Position numbers and translations under genes: made by a program. A model generated the notes under the pieces. The model was given only the letters and a program-made list of their open reading frames with translations, ran no database searches and was not told the origin of the DNA. Below are positions 1-11,985 of a DNA stretch of 64,000 nt, in pieces; the stretch's first letter is position 1; each line of letters opens with the position of its first letter. The stretch is from Cryomorphaceae bacterium BACL29 MAG-121220-bin8 (GTDB lineage Bacteria; Bacteroidota; Bacteroidia; Flavobacteriales; Flavobacteriaceae): assembly GCA_905181705.1 (NCBI GenBank), contig CAJIYP010000003.1, forward strand, positions 744,001 to 808,000, given 5' to 3'.

Positions 1-29
1 AATCTAGCTCCTAATTCTTTTAAACTCAT
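1..29 (-). CDS. 5' end of an unidentified gene, cut by the window edge
   Basis: An ATG at 29-27 opens a frame reading MSLKELGAR before the window ends. It lies 6 bases downstream of the M23 peptidase stop on the same strand, so it is probably the next gene of that operon. Nine residues are not enough to identify it. Confidence 0.35.
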
Positions 30-35
30 TTTTTT

Positions 36-896
36 TTATTCAAAACTAACGTAGTTTTCTGGGTTTACAGGAATCCCCTCTCTCCATAATTCAAAATGAA
101 GATGGGGACCAGTAGTTAACTCTCCTGTGTTTCCGGAAAGCGCTATTACCTGTCCCGATTCTACTAAATCTCCCTGAGAAATAAGACCCGAGTCGTTGTG
201 TTTGTATACGCTTGTTAACCCATAGGCGTGTTCAATAACAATCACATAACCGGTCTGGACAGTCCACTCGGCTAAAACAACCGTCCCTTTAGCAATCGAC
301 TTAACTGGAGAGTTTATTGGAACAGCTATATCAGTTCCGAAGTGCTTAATCCCATAATCAAACCTTGACGTAACTTGGCCAAATATTGGGCTAATTAATA
401 CATATTTTACTTTTGAGGTCGCGGACTCTAAAACATTAAATCGATCTTCTTTTTCTACAACTTTTCTCAAAAGAGAGTCCTCCTGGTTAACTTTAAATTC
501 TATATCAGAAATGTCTATTCTTACTTTTATTTCTTTTTGAGCTTCAGACTTTGTTGTTTCTCCCAAAATAACCGATCCTATTGAGTTTATAAAATCTTGA
601 TTTTTTTCTATTACCAAAGTCAAAGAGTCTAAAGTTTCAATATTTTTTACAGCATTCGTTCTTAAAACCGTTGAATCATACCCTGGAATATATTCTTTGA
701 CTGATGTAAACGCTATTAAACAAATTGTAGAAATAATTATTAAAATTGCTATTAATGAAAAGAAAAGAAAAATATTAAGCCTACTCAACTTGTAAGAAAG
801 TCTTTCTTCGTATGTCGCCTCATTTAAAACAACTAACCTGTACTTGTTTAAGAGTCTTTGGCTAAATGGTTTTTTTTCTTTAATATTCATATTCAA
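36..896 (-). CDS. M23 family metallopeptidase (peptidoglycan endopeptidase), membrane-anchored
   Basis: The 286-residue protein has a cytoplasmic N-terminus, one membrane segment at about residues 41-63, a charged middle that may form a coiled coil, and a C-terminal LytM/M23 domain from about 165. Visible zinc-site motifs are HFGTDIA (about residues 184-190) and HLHFELW near residue 264. M23 enzymes with this layout hydrolyse peptidoglycan cross-bridges in the periplasm; some are inactive scaffolds, but both metal motifs are intact here. It is divergent from tatA across about 105 bases. The start could be the first Met or the Met two codons later. Exact bond specificity cannot be read from the sequence. 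Confidence 0.88.
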   Translation of the reverse strand: MNMNIKEKKPFSQRLLNKYRLVVLNEATYEERLSYKLSRLNIFLFFSLIAILIIISTICLIAFTSVKEYIPGYDSTVLRTNAVKNIETLDSLTLVIEKNQDFINSIGSVILGETTKSEAQKEIKVRIDISDIEFKVNQEDSLLRKVVEKEDRFNVLESATSKVKYVLISPIFGQVTSRFDYGIKHFGTDIAVPINSPVKSIAKGTVVLAEWTVQTGYVIVIEHAYGLTSVYKHNDSGLISQGDLVESGQVIALSGNTGELTTGPHLHFELWREGIPVNPENYVSFE

Positions 897-1001
897 AACA
901 AATATAAGAATAGCTCCCTACATGAACCCTTTGAGTTTAATTTTATATGTTATGTCTTCCTAATTCTTTTATTATTTATACTTTTGTTAAAAATAAAAAT
1001 T

Positions 1002-1211
1002 ATGCTGTCATTTAATTTACTACTAGCAATTGGCCCTTGGCAAGTTGTTTTAGTTGCGGTTGTTATTCTTTTGTTGTTTGGAGGTAAAAAAATTCCTGAA
1101 CTAATGAAAGGCCTTGGAAGCGGAATAAAAGAATTTAAAAAGGGAGTAAAAGAAGATGAGTTTGAAGAGGATTCTTTAACTAAAAAAAAATCTTCTAAAC
1201 TAGAAGATTAA
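1002..1211 (+). CDS. tatA: Sec-independent protein translocase TatA/E component
   Basis: This 69-residue protein has the TatA plan: a short N-terminal membrane helix (about residues 5-23), the hinge [16 protein letters not shown], then a charged amphipathic helix and acidic/basic tail. TatA oligomerises with TatC to export folded proteins bearing twin-arginine signals. The frame is open further upstream, but the ATG at 1002 gives the canonical N-terminus; the upstream part would be a non-homologous extension. Two candidate substrates with RR signals lie in this window (48035-49081 and 57673-59121). It converges with the DUF4837 gene, leaving 5 bases between stops. Confidence 0.9.
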   Translation: MLSFNLLLAIGPWQVVLVAVVILLLFGGKKIPELMKGLGSGIKEFKKGVKEDEFEEDSLTKKKSSKLED

Positions 1212-1216
1212 ATTTT

Positions 1217-2191
1217 TTAATTCCTTTTGTAAATTTTAAGCGACTTAAAAATCGCCTCTAATTCAAAAATCAAATTTCTTTTTTTTGAAGAAGGGGAAAA
1301 TACAAAACCCTCTAAAACAATCATTCTTTTGTTTAATGTGTCTTTAATAACATAATTAACGAAAGGGCCCGCCATAAAGTCGTTTTTAACCTCCCAGGTT
1401 CCCCTTGTTTCTATTGCCTCCAAGCCTTTAACTTTAGTTTTTTTAATGTAGGGCTCGTATGCGAACTCAGTTATCATGTAAGAATTCTCATTTCTTCCTG
1501 GAACAAAAAGCTCTCCAATTGAGTCCCTGATCTGAATGATCTTTTCAAGATTTAAAGCCTCAAACCGTTCCTCGGATTTTAATTCATATGCAAGAATATT
1601 GACCGTGCCTTTGTCCGTATCTCTTTGAAGCCAAACAATATTCCCGTCTCCTTTTTTATATACTTTATATGCCGAAGGCATTACTAAATCAATTGATAGC
1701 GCAGAACTTAAGTTGGTTTTATTGAGCTTAGAGATTTTTATTCTTTTTTGTTTTTCTTTTATTTCATTGGTTTTTATTTCATCGATTATCCTCTCTTTAT
1801 TCTTTTTAATCTTGTTTATAATCTGTTCTACTGTTGGAGCAGAAACATTAACCAATATTTGAGGATAAGCGTATTTGTCTTTTTCAATTACAAATGTATT
1901 TTTTGTGATTTTTTGTATAAGAATTATGTTTCGACTCTCTCTAGTAAACCCTGAAAAGGTTTCTGTGGGGATTTGTCTTAATGAAAAAATTGGCTCTTGT
2001 TGAGGAAGGCCTTCAAACTCAGATGCGAAAAAACTTCTAATAGAATCTCCTGTTGAAGAATTCCATAAAGAATTTTCGATAACAACAGTTACTGTATTTA
2101 TGTTTCCACTTGATTTTGGTTTGTAATTTGGAGTAGGACTATTACAAGAAGAAATTAAAACAGCTAAAAAAAAGAAATATTTTAAATTCAT
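1217..2191 (-). CDS. DUF4837 family lipoprotein
   Basis: The 324-residue product starts with MNLKYFFFLAVLISSCNS, a lipoprotein signal with the modified Cys around residue 16. The body matches my recollection of DUF4837, a Bacteroidota family of unknown function often found near tatA/pgk-type genes. The frame is open for 16 more codons into the pgk end, but those residues are not signal-like, so I start at 2191. The protein is probably tethered to the inner or outer membrane facing the periplasm. No catalytic motif is visible. Confidence 0.8.
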   Translation of the reverse strand: MNLKYFFFLAVLISSCNSPTPNYKPKSSGNINTVTVVIENSLWNSSTGDSIRSFFASEFEGLPQQEPIFSLRQIPTETFSGFTRESRNIILIQKITKNTFVIEKDKYAYPQILVNVSAPTVEQIINKIKKNKERIIDEIKTNEIKEKQKRIKISKLNKTNLSSALSIDLVMPSAYKVYKKGDGNIVWLQRDTDKGTVNILAYELKSEERFEALNLEKIIQIRDSIGELFVPGRNENSYMITEFAYEPYIKKTKVKGLEAIETRGTWEVKNDFMAGPFVNYVIKDTLNKRMIVLEGFVFSPSSKKRNLIFELEAIFKSLKIYKRN

Positions 2192-2222
2192 TTTTAAATA
2201 AATTACAAAAACTATGCCTTTG

Positions 2223-3410
2223 TTAGTTTGACAAGGCAATAATACCAGGAAGCTCTTTACCCTCTAAGCTTTCCAACATAGCTCCTCCACCAGTTGAAAC
2301 GTAACTAACCTTGCTCTGAAAATTAAATTTTTTTACAGCAGCAACCGAATCTCCTCCTCCAACTAAAGAAAAAGCTCCTTTTTTTGTGCTTTCTATTATT
2401 GATTTTCCCAACGAAATTGTTCCCTCAGAAAAACTTTCTAGCTCAAAAACCCCAATAGGTCCGTTCCATAAAATTGTTTTGGATCTTTTAACTACCTTAT
2501 CAAAAATAGCACGTGATTTTGGTCCAGCATCTAGTCCTTGCCAATTTTCTGGTATATTATATATTTCTTCAGTTGTTTTTATTCCTGTGTCGGAGAACTC
2601 TTTAGAGCATATTACGTCAACAGGCAAGTGTATCTTAACATCGGCAAGTTTTGCTTTTTTTAAAATATTTAATGCCAGGTCTAGTTTATCATTTTCGCAA
2701 ATTGAGTTTCCTATGTTTCCTCCCAATGCTTTAATAAATGTAAAAGCCATTCCTCCACCAAGGATTATTTCGTCAGCTTTTCCAATAATACTCTCAATTA
2801 TAGTGATTTTAGAAGAAACCTTAGCACCCCCTAAAATTGCTAAAACAGGCTTTTGACCACTTTCCAATACTTTTTTAATAGCTTCCACTTCTTTGGATAG
2901 AAGGTGCCCTGAAAACTTCTTGTTTTTAAAAAACTGTGCGATAATTGTTGTAGACGCATGCGCTCTGTGGGCCGTTCCAAAAGCATCATTAATATAATAA
3001 TCTGCGTAAGATGCTAGTTTTTGGGCAAACAACTTGTTCCCTTCTGTTTCTTCTTTGTAAAAACGTAAGTTTTCAAGCATAAGTACCTGACCAGGTTGAA
3101 GGCTCTTGACTAGTTTTTCTGTTTTTTCCCCAATGGAATCTTTAGCAAAAAAAACGCTTTTGTTTAAAGTTTTTTCAACTTCACTAACAATGTGTTTTAA
3201 TGAGAATTTCTGGTCTTTTCCTTCTGGTCTTCCTAAGTGGGACATTAATATACAACTTCCCCCGTCATTAATTACTTTTAAGATTGTGGACCTTGCTGCA
3301 TGTATTCTTGATGGGTCTAAGACTGTTTTGCTTGAGCTCATAGGGACGTTAAAGTCTACTCGTATTATCGTTTTCTTTCCTTTGAAGTTTTGTTTGTCAA
3401 TTGAAATCAT
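2223..3410 (-). CDS. pgk: Phosphoglycerate kinase
   Basis: The 395-residue enzyme moves a phosphate between 1,3-bisphosphoglycerate and ADP in glycolysis. It shows the N-domain signature RVDFNVPM, substrate-binding SHLGRPEG, and the nucleotide-binding C-domain with AILGGAKVSSK, NGPIGVFE and a GGGDSVAA segment. Length is normal for bacterial PGK. A Bacteroidota -7 box lies 20 bases upstream at 3430-3437. The DUF4837 gene follows in the same direction after 31 bases and may be cotranscribed. Confidence 0.97.
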   Translation of the reverse strand: MISIDKQNFKGKKTIIRVDFNVPMSSSKTVLDPSRIHAARSTILKVINDGGSCILMSHLGRPEGKDQKFSLKHIVSEVEKTLNKSVFFAKDSIGEKTEKLVKSLQPGQVLMLENLRFYKEETEGNKLFAQKLASYADYYINDAFGTAHRAHASTTIIAQFFKNKKFSGHLLSKEVEAIKKVLESGQKPVLAILGGAKVSSKITIIESIIGKADEIILGGGMAFTFIKALGGNIGNSICENDKLDLALNILKKAKLADVKIHLPVDVICSKEFSDTGIKTTEEIYNIPENWQGLDAGPKSRAIFDKVVKRSKTILWNGPIGVFELESFSEGTISLGKSIIESTKKGAFSLVGGGDSVAAVKKFNFQSKVSYVSTGGGAMLESLEGKELPGIIALSN

Positions 3411-3429
3411 TTGTATCTAGGTTGGTTTT

Positions 3430-3437
3430 CAAAGATA
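3430..3437 (-). promoter_or_regulatory. Candidate -7 box for pgk
   Basis: On the minus strand this reads TATCTTTG, matching the Bacteroidota sigma-ABfr -7 consensus TAnnTTTG, about 20 bases before the pgk ATG. I see no clear TTG -33 element at the expected distance, so this is a half-site match only. Confidence 0.4.
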
Positions 3438-3470
3438 TGGAATTGTTGAGTTTTAAGAATATAAAAACTT

Positions 3471-3478
3471 TATATTTG
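3471..3478 (+). promoter_or_regulatory. Candidate -7 box for the holB-like gene
   Basis: TATATTTG matches TAnnTTTG. It ends only 4 bases before the ATG at 3483, so transcription from it would start at or just after the start codon, implying a leaderless mRNA or a chance match. No matching -33 box is evident. Confidence 0.33.
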
Positions 3479-3482
3479 AGTT

Positions 3483-4613
3483 ATGTTGTTTAGAGATATT
3501 ATTGGACACGCTTTTATAAAAAAAGAGCTACAAAGAAATTTGACTTTAGGCAGGATTCCTCACTGTCAGCTAATCTGTGGGCCAGAGGGGTCTGGTGCTC
3601 TGCCTGTAGCCATTGCTTATGCAAGACAGGTTATATGTAATGAACTTGATCAAAAGGCTGAATTTTGTAATTTAAAAATCAGCGAGCTTAAACACCCTGA
3701 TCTGCACTTTGTTTATCCTGTGGCAAATAATCAAGACGTAAAAAGTAAAGCCATTTCTTCAAGCTTTATTACAAACTGGCGGGAGTTTCTCTCTTTAAAC
3801 CCCTATGGAAACTTGTTTGAATGGTACATGTCAATTGGAATTGAAAATAAGCAGGGGAAAATTGGTAAAGACGAGGCTGAAAACCTTATAAAAAAAATGT
3901 CTCTAAAGTCCTATGAAGGAGGTTGGAAAGCTGTAATAATCTGGATGGCTGAGAAAATGAACCCTAGCGCAACCAACAAACTGCTTAAGTTAATTGAAGA
4001 ACCTCCTGAAAAAACACTTTTTATATTTGTGGCAGAAGACGAATTGCTTTTAATGGACACCCTTGTTTCTAGGTGTCAGAGAATTAATCTAAATAAAATC
4101 CCTAATGATCTTATAAAAAAAGCGTTAGTAGATAAGGGCTTTTCAAATGAACTTGCCAACAAAGCATCTTTAGAGTCGAACGGCAGCTATAACAAAGCTT
4201 TCTCTTTTGCTAAAGGAAAAGAAAGCGATTCTGTATTTGAAAAATGGTTTCAGTCGTGGGTTCGCTCCGCTTTTAAAGTAAAGAAAAATAAAGAGGCTGT
4301 TTTAGAGCTAGTAGACTGGAGTAAAACAGTCTCAAAATCAGGTAGAGAAACTCAAAAAAAATTTATCGCCTATAGTTTAGAAATTTTTAGGCAGGCTCTT
4401 TTATTGAACTACGGAATAAGTGAACTCACGTTTTACTCTCCTTCAACTGATTTTAATTTTGATAGCTTTTCTAAATTCATTGGAGGGGCTAATGTTGAAG
4501 AGATTTCGCTTGAATTAGAAAACGCCTATATACAAATTCAATCTAACGGAAACCCGAACATGATATTTACTGACCTCTCTTTAAAACTTACTCGCTTAAT
4601 CCATAAAAACTAA
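3483..4613 (+). CDS. holB: DNA polymerase III delta' subunit-like clamp-loader protein
   Basis: The 376-residue protein begins with the clamp-loader opening LFRDIIGHAFIKKEL and has a degenerate P-loop, CGPEGSGAL, as expected for delta', which does not hydrolyse ATP. Further matches are NPSATNKLLKLIEEPPEKTLFIF and the sensor-1-like VSRCQRI. It would form part of the DnaX complex that loads the sliding clamp. The zinc-binding Cys cluster of Escherichia coli HolB is not evident. It is divergent from pgk, and the DoxX gene follows after 10 bases. Confidence 0.88.
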   Translation: MLFRDIIGHAFIKKELQRNLTLGRIPHCQLICGPEGSGALPVAIAYARQVICNELDQKAEFCNLKISELKHPDLHFVYPVANNQDVKSKAISSSFITNWREFLSLNPYGNLFEWYMSIGIENKQGKIGKDEAENLIKKMSLKSYEGGWKAVIIWMAEKMNPSATNKLLKLIEEPPEKTLFIFVAEDELLLMDTLVSRCQRINLNKIPNDLIKKALVDKGFSNELANKASLESNGSYNKAFSFAKGKESDSVFEKWFQSWVRSAFKVKKNKEAVLELVDWSKTVSKSGRETQKKFIAYSLEIFRQALLLNYGISELTFYSPSTDFNFDSFSKFIGGANVEEISLELENAYIQIQSNGNPNMIFTDLSLKLTRLIHKN

Positions 4614-4623
4614 ACTTACCAAT

Positions 4624-5010
4624 ATGATTCCTGAAAAAATTGCATTTCTATTTGTTTTAACCTTTTTTTTAATTGTATTTATTCAAAGTGGCCTAGATAA
4701 AGTCTATGACTATAAAGGGAATTTAAGTTTTCTAAACACTTTATTGGGGGGTTTTTTTTCAAGCTCTTTAATTACTCTTGCTTTAGTCTCGGTTACCATT
4801 TTGGAATTAACATCAGGCCTTCTTTGTTTGCTTGGAATCCTAGATGTTGTTTTTAATGACTCTAACCTTACCGGACTAATTGGTTTAATCGTAGGGTCCT
4901 TTGCTCTGCTAGTTCTTTTGTTTGGCCAGCGGGTTTCTAAAAATTACGATGGGGCGAAAACAATAGCTGTTTATTTTATTTTAGCTGTTATAGGACTTTC
5001 ATTAGCTTAA
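4624..5010 (+). CDS. DoxX family membrane protein
   Basis: A 128-residue hydrophobic protein with about four membrane segments, an early FIQSGLDKVYDYKGN motif typical of DoxX-like proteins, and a helix hairpin near the end. DoxX-family members are inner-membrane proteins of poorly defined redox-related function. It follows the holB-like gene by 10 bases, so the two are likely cotranscribed. I cannot assign a specific reaction. Confidence 0.7.
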   Translation: MIPEKIAFLFVLTFFLIVFIQSGLDKVYDYKGNLSFLNTLLGGFFSSSLITLALVSVTILELTSGLLCLLGILDVVFNDSNLTGLIGLIVGSFALLVLLFGQRVSKNYDGAKTIAVYFILAVIGLSLA

Positions 5011-5011
5011 A

Positions 5012-5044
5012 CTATTGTTTTTTCTTGGGCTATTGTTTTTTCTT
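5012..5044 (+). repeat. Short tandem direct repeat after the DoxX gene
   Basis: CTATTGTTTTTTCTT occurs at 5012-5026 and again at 5030-5044, spaced 3 bases apart, immediately after the DoxX stop. The T-rich units could act in transcript 3' ends, but no strong stem is visible. It lies in the 129-base spacer before the convergent methyltransferase gene. Confidence 0.6.
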
Positions 5045-5139
5045 ATCCAAACTTAAGCTCATATCGATGATTTAAGATAATTTCTTTTTTTACCAATCTG
5101 TATTATTAAGGCTAATAATAAAGCTTGTTAAAAACGGCT

Positions 5140-5988
5140 TTAATTCTCTTTTTTTTGAAAAATATACATATGGGTGGAATAGTTGTCTGTTCTAAGACCA
5201 ATTAAGTTAGAGGTTAATCCAATAAAAAGACCCTTTAAAAAACTAAAACGATTTCCTTTTTGACTTTCAGACATAATAGAAATATAGAAAGCATCTAAAA
5301 CTAGGGGGGGTTTTTTTAACTGAACAAACCCCAATGGTTCTAAAAGTATTTTTAAAGAGTTCGGAGAAAAATGCTGTAAGTGTCTTGGCACATCCCAAGC
5401 TGCCCAATCCTCTTTATAATAGCTAGCGTCCCAGGAGGTGTAATTTGGGCAAGCGACCAGCAAAATCCCTTCTTTTTTTAAAGCGTTTTTTGCCTGATAA
5501 AGAGTCTCTTCTAGTTTATACACGTGCTCAAGAGAGTGCCAAAAAGTAACTAAGTCTTGACTCCCAATCTTTAAATCTTTTAATTCTTTTATGTGATCTA
5601 TGTCTTTAGATTCTGCATGTTCTCTTGCTTTTTGGTTTGGCTCAATCCCAACGACGCTCCAGCCCTTCTTTTTTAATCCTGACAAAAAAAAACCTGTTCC
5701 AGAGCCTACATCAACTACTTTACCTGGATTTAAAAACAATCTGCAAATGTGTTTAAATTTAAAAAAAAGCATTATTTTTCTTGATATAAAATAAACATTA
5801 GAAGTTAGGCTAAATCCTTTTTTATTATGAGAAAGGTAGTTCGTTGCCTCATAATAAGCAGGCAGGTTTTCCTCTTTTGGCTTTGGACGCGTATGAAGAA
5901 GCTCTGTCTTTTTTTCTATAAATAATGAAAAAAATTCCATGCTTAAAAAACTGTCTTTTACCCTTATGTATTCCTTTTCTTTTTTCAT
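5140..5988 (-). CDS. Class I SAM-dependent methyltransferase
   Basis: The 282-residue protein contains SAM-binding motif I (VVDVGSGTGFFLSGL, about residues 88-102), the acidic residue of motif II in VVGIEPN, and a downstream FWHSLEHVYK segment typical of Methyltransf_11/23-like enzymes. The first ~80 residues hold YYEATNYLSH, reminiscent of small-molecule or polysaccharide-related methyltransferases in Bacteroidota. The acceptor is unknown. It sits 28 bases downstream of mnmG on the same strand and so probably belongs to the ybeY-mnmG transcript. Confidence 0.85.
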   Translation of the reverse strand: MKKEKEYIRVKDSFLSMEFFSLFIEKKTELLHTRPKPKEENLPAYYEATNYLSHNKKGFSLTSNVYFISRKIMLFFKFKHICRLFLNPGKVVDVGSGTGFFLSGLKKKGWSVVGIEPNQKAREHAESKDIDHIKELKDLKIGSQDLVTFWHSLEHVYKLEETLYQAKNALKKEGILLVACPNYTSWDASYYKEDWAAWDVPRHLQHFSPNSLKILLEPLGFVQLKKPPLVLDAFYISIMSESQKGNRFSFLKGLFIGLTSNLIGLRTDNYSTHMYIFQKKEN

Positions 5989-6016
5989 TTGCTTGGGTGT
6001 TCCACGTGAAACTTCT

Positions 6017-7888
6017 TTACCTCCCCATATAAACCATTAAAACACTAATGTCGTTAGGTGAAACCCCGCTTATTCTGGACGCCTGAGACAAGGTGCTTGG
6101 TTTTATTTCCTCTAGCTTTTGGATTGCTTCCGAAGACAAAGAGTTTACTTTAGAGTAGGCAAAGCTTGTGGGTATTTTTATGTTTTCTAAATGGTTCAGC
6201 TTCTCTGCGTTTAATTTTTCTTTTTCGATATAACCCGAATATTTAATCTGAACTTCTGTTTGCTCTAAAGCTCCTTTTTCAAGCTGCCTGGTGTCGCAGA
6301 ATTCTTTAACTGCCTTGACGCCCATCATGTCTGAAAGGCTAAGGTTTGGCCTAGAAAAAACCTTATAAAGCTTTACGGATTGCTTGATTTCGGATGATCC
6401 TTTAACTTTTAGTATGGGGTTTATTTCGTCTGGCCTAACGCTGGTCTTTTTAAAAAACGAAACAAAAGAATCTGTTTGAGATTTTTTTTGTTCTACATTA
6501 TCAAGCCTTTGTTTATTGGCTAAGCCTAAATTATACGAAACTTCCGTTAATCTTAAGTCTGCATTGTCTTGTCTTAAAAGGGTTCTATACTCTGCTCTTG
6601 ATGTAAACATTCTATAGGGCTCGTCTGTGCCTTTTGTAATAAGATCATCAATTAACACGCCTATGTAGGCTTCGTTTCGCTTAAGAACAAATGGTTCCTT
6701 TTCGTTAATCAAAAGGTGTGCGTTTATTCCTGCCATCAAGCCTTGAGCCGCCGCCTCTTCATAACCCGTAGTTCCGTTAATTTGCCCGGCAAAAAAAAGA
6801 CCTGATATCGGCTTTGTTTCTAGAGAGTTTTTAAGTTGTGTAGGCGGAAAATAATCGTATTCAATAGCATATCCAGGTCTGAAAAACTTAACTTTTTCAA
6901 ATCCTTTAACAGATGAAAGAGCTTTGAATTGAATATCTTCTGGCAAAGAGGTCGAAAAACCGTTCACATAAACCTCTACCGTTTTCCAGCCTTCTGGTTC
7001 GACAAAAATTTGATGCCGGTCTTTTTCGGAAAATCTGTTTATTTTATCTTCAATTGACGGGCAGTATCTTGGACCAACACTGTTAATTGAGCCGTTAAAC
7101 ATTGGCGACCTGTCAAACCCTTCTTTTAAAAGATCGTGAACCAAGGGGCTTGTGTAGGTCATGTGACAATCTAGCTGTTTTTTAAGCGGAGAGGTAGAGT
7201 TTAGATAAGAAAATTTAGATGGGTTTTTGTCTCCAGGTTGTGCCGACATCACTGAATAGTCTAAAGACCTACCGTCTACCCTTGGCGGAGTTCCTGTTTT
7301 CATTCTACCAGAAACAAAACCGTAATCAACAAGCTCTTCTGTAATTCCTGTAGAAGCTTTTTCTCCAGCTCTTCCCCCCCCAAACTGTTTCTCGCCAATG
7401 TGAATTAAGCCATTAAGAAAAGTTCCGTTTGTAAGGACGATTGATTTTGCTTTAATTTCAAGGCCTAGGGAGGTTTTAATGCCAACAGCCCTGCCTTTTG
7501 AAAGGAGTATGCCAGAAACCATTTCTTGATAAAAGTCTAAATTATTAGTTTGCTCTAGCATCTCTCTCCAGCACTCAGCAAACCTCATTCTGTCCGACTG
7601 GGCTCTTGGGCTCCACATTGCAGGACCTTTAGAGGTGTTTAGCATCTTGAACTGAATAGCTGAAAGGTCCGTTACAACTCCGCTATAACCTCCTAAAGCG
7701 TCTATTTCTCGAACAATTTGACCTTTAGCAATTCCCCCCATTGCTGGGTTGCATGACATTTGAGCTATGTTTTGAAGGTTCATTGTCACCAACAAGGTTT
7801 TGCTTCCCATGTTGGCAGAAGCCGCCGCCGCCTCTGAACCTGCGTGGCCTGCCCCAACTACAATAACATCATATTCTTTACTAAACAT
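6017..7888 (-). CDS. mnmG: tRNA uridine-5-carboxymethylaminomethyl(34) synthesis enzyme MnmG
   Basis: The 623-residue protein starts with the FAD-binding motif VVGAGHAGSEAA and carries MSCNPAMGGIAKG, the GGRAGE segment, and the C-terminal helical domain ending LSQASRISGVSPNDISVLMVY. MnmG acts with MnmE to modify the wobble uridine of several tRNAs. Length is normal. A GTTCCACGTGAAAC-type palindrome segment lies just upstream and downstream (near 7899-7912 and 6000-6011). ybeY precedes it by 5 bases, forming a translation/RNA-maturation pair. Confidence 0.97.
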   Translation of the reverse strand: MFSKEYDVIVVGAGHAGSEAAAASANMGSKTLLVTMNLQNIAQMSCNPAMGGIAKGQIVREIDALGGYSGVVTDLSAIQFKMLNTSKGPAMWSPRAQSDRMRFAECWREMLEQTNNLDFYQEMVSGILLSKGRAVGIKTSLGLEIKAKSIVLTNGTFLNGLIHIGEKQFGGGRAGEKASTGITEELVDYGFVSGRMKTGTPPRVDGRSLDYSVMSAQPGDKNPSKFSYLNSTSPLKKQLDCHMTYTSPLVHDLLKEGFDRSPMFNGSINSVGPRYCPSIEDKINRFSEKDRHQIFVEPEGWKTVEVYVNGFSTSLPEDIQFKALSSVKGFEKVKFFRPGYAIEYDYFPPTQLKNSLETKPISGLFFAGQINGTTGYEEAAAQGLMAGINAHLLINEKEPFVLKRNEAYIGVLIDDLITKGTDEPYRMFTSRAEYRTLLRQDNADLRLTEVSYNLGLANKQRLDNVEQKKSQTDSFVSFFKKTSVRPDEINPILKVKGSSEIKQSVKLYKVFSRPNLSLSDMMGVKAVKEFCDTRQLEKGALEQTEVQIKYSGYIEKEKLNAEKLNHLENIKIPTSFAYSKVNSLSSEAIQKLEEIKPSTLSQASRISGVSPNDISVLMVYMGR

Positions 7889-7893
7889 ATTTT

Positions 7894-8316
7894 TTATTGT
7901 TCCACGTGAAACATTTTAATTTTATCATCTTCGGTCTGAGTCATAAACGCTGTTGATTCTTTTGTGTTGTCGTTGAAACCCATGAAATGCAAAAGTCCAT
8001 GAACCATAACCCTTAAAATCTCTTCTTCAAAATTAGAATTATACTTTAGAGCGTTGTCTTTAACTCTGTCTATAGAAATAGCAATATTGCCATTGATGGT
8101 TTTGTTTTCTGAGGAATTAAAAGAAAGAACGTCTGTATAGAAATCGTGATTTAAGTGTTTTTTATTTAACAGCCTTAAGTCTTCGTCATTAAAAAAAGCA
8201 TACACCAGCTCTCCTAAAACAAAGCTTTCAGAGTCGACAACTAACTTAAGCCAGCTTGAAACCTTAGCCTCGTTGATAAGCTTAAAGCTTGTGTTGTAAA
8301 CAAATTCTATTGGCAT
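7894..8316 (-). CDS. ybeY: Endoribonuclease YbeY (rRNA maturation)
   Basis: I start at the Met at 8316 (MPIEFVYNTSF...), giving 140 residues; the longer frame adds 17 residues unlike the family. YbeY takes part in 16S rRNA 3'-end maturation. The core LNKKHLNHDFYTDVLSF and the metal motif HGLLHFMGFNDN are present. In the classical motif HGxLHxxGxDH the third ligand is His; here that position is Asn/Asp, as I recall for Bacteroidota homologues generally. The gene lies 5 bases upstream of mnmG. Confidence 0.9.
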   Translation of the reverse strand: MPIEFVYNTSFKLINEAKVSSWLKLVVDSESFVLGELVYAFFNDEDLRLLNKKHLNHDFYTDVLSFNSSENKTINGNIAISIDRVKDNALKYNSNFEEEILRVMVHGLLHFMGFNDNTKESTAFMTQTEDDKIKMFHVEQ

Positions 8317-8376
8317 TGGTGCTTTTTTGCAAATATAGTTTCTTGAAACATATAATAAAACAAACAAATCATTTTT

Positions 8377-8384
8377 TATATTTG
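8377..8384 (+). promoter_or_regulatory. Candidate -7 box for the alkane monooxygenase gene
   Basis: TATATTTG matches the Bacteroidota -7 consensus and ends 7 bases before the ATG at 8392, so the transcript would be nearly leaderless. No TTG is found about 19 bases upstream, so this rests on half a promoter. Confidence 0.33.
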
Positions 8385-8391
8385 ATGTAAT

Positions 8392-10989
<2,598 letters not shown>

Positions 10990-11049
10990 ACTTTGGAAGT
11001 GCGGCATGGTCTTTGTATATTATAGAATGTAATCCTTAAAACCCTACAT

Positions 11050-11979
11050 ATGATTTTTATAACCCCAATACTAATAATTCTTTTTGTCTTTCTTTTGTTT
11101 GGAACTTTTTTTGTTGTGAAACAACAAACTGCTGTTTTAGTTGAGCGTTTTGGAAAATACACAAGCGCTAGACAGTCGGGTCTTCAGCTAAAAATTCCAA
11201 TAGTAGACAGAATTGCGGGGCGTATAAGTTTAAAAATTCAACAACTAGATGTGGTCATAGAAACCAAAACAAAAGATGATGTTTTTGTAAAACTAAAAGT
11301 TTCGGTACAATACAAGGTGATTAGAGAAAAGGTTTATGACGCTTTTTATAAGCTCGATTTTCCTCAAGACCAAATAACATCTTATGTTTTTGATGTAGTA
11401 AGGGCAGAGGTCCCTAAAATGAAACTAGATGATGTTTTCGAAAGAAAAAACGACATAGCAAATGCGGTAAAATCTGAGCTAAACGAGGCAATGCTTAATT
11501 ACGGATATGACATAATCAAAACTCTTGTAACGGATATTGACCCTGATCTTCAGGTCAAAGAAGCTATGAACAGAATTAATGCCTCTGAAAGAGAAAAAGT
11601 TGCCGCACAGTTTGAGGGGGATGCTCAACGCATCTTGATTGTTGAGAAAGCCAAGGCAGAAGCAGAGAGTAAAAGGCTTCAGGGCCAGGGTATAGCGGAC
11701 CAAAGAAGAGAAATTGCAAGAGGTTTAGAAGATTCTGTAAAGGTCTTAAACAATGTTGATATTAATTCACAAGAGGCGTCTGCCTTAATTGTAGTAACGC
11801 AACATTACGACACGCTTCAATCTGTTGGAGGAGCAACTAATAGTAATTTAATTTTGTTGCCTAACTCGCCTCAAGCTGGTTCAGAAATGTTAAACAACAT
11901 GGTAGCTTCTTTTACGGCAAGCAACCAAATAGGGGAAGAAATGAAAAAGGCGGCAGCAAAAAAAGAAAATAACAAATAA
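11050..11979 (+). CDS. SPFH/band 7 (stomatin/prohibitin-like) membrane protein
   Basis: The 309-residue protein has an N-terminal membrane helix (about residues 3-22) followed by the SPFH domain, starting VKQQTAVLVERFGKY, and a long helical region rich in EKAKAEAESKR, typical of oligomerising stomatin-like proteins. These form cage or ring assemblies at membrane microdomains and often regulate proteases; the partner is not encoded beside it. It follows gltX by 60 bases on the same strand and converges with glnS, leaving 6 bases. Confidence 0.88.
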   Translation: MIFITPILIILFVFLLFGTFFVVKQQTAVLVERFGKYTSARQSGLQLKIPIVDRIAGRISLKIQQLDVVIETKTKDDVFVKLKVSVQYKVIREKVYDAFYKLDFPQDQITSYVFDVVRAEVPKMKLDDVFERKNDIANAVKSELNEAMLNYGYDIIKTLVTDIDPDLQVKEAMNRINASEREKVAAQFEGDAQRILIVEKAKAEAESKRLQGQGIADQRREIARGLEDSVKVLNNVDINSQEASALIVVTQHYDTLQSVGGATNSNLILLPNSPQAGSEMLNNMVASFTASNQIGEEMKKAAAKKENNK

Positions 11980-11985
11980 CCAGAA

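Noticed and set aside
858..1211. TatA starting at 858
   Set aside because: The first 48 residues precede the canonical TatA N-terminus and overlap the start region of the divergent peptidase.
5600..5794. Antisense ORFs inside conserved genes, such as here within the methyltransferase
   Set aside because: They are frame shadows of conserved genes with no start context or domain.
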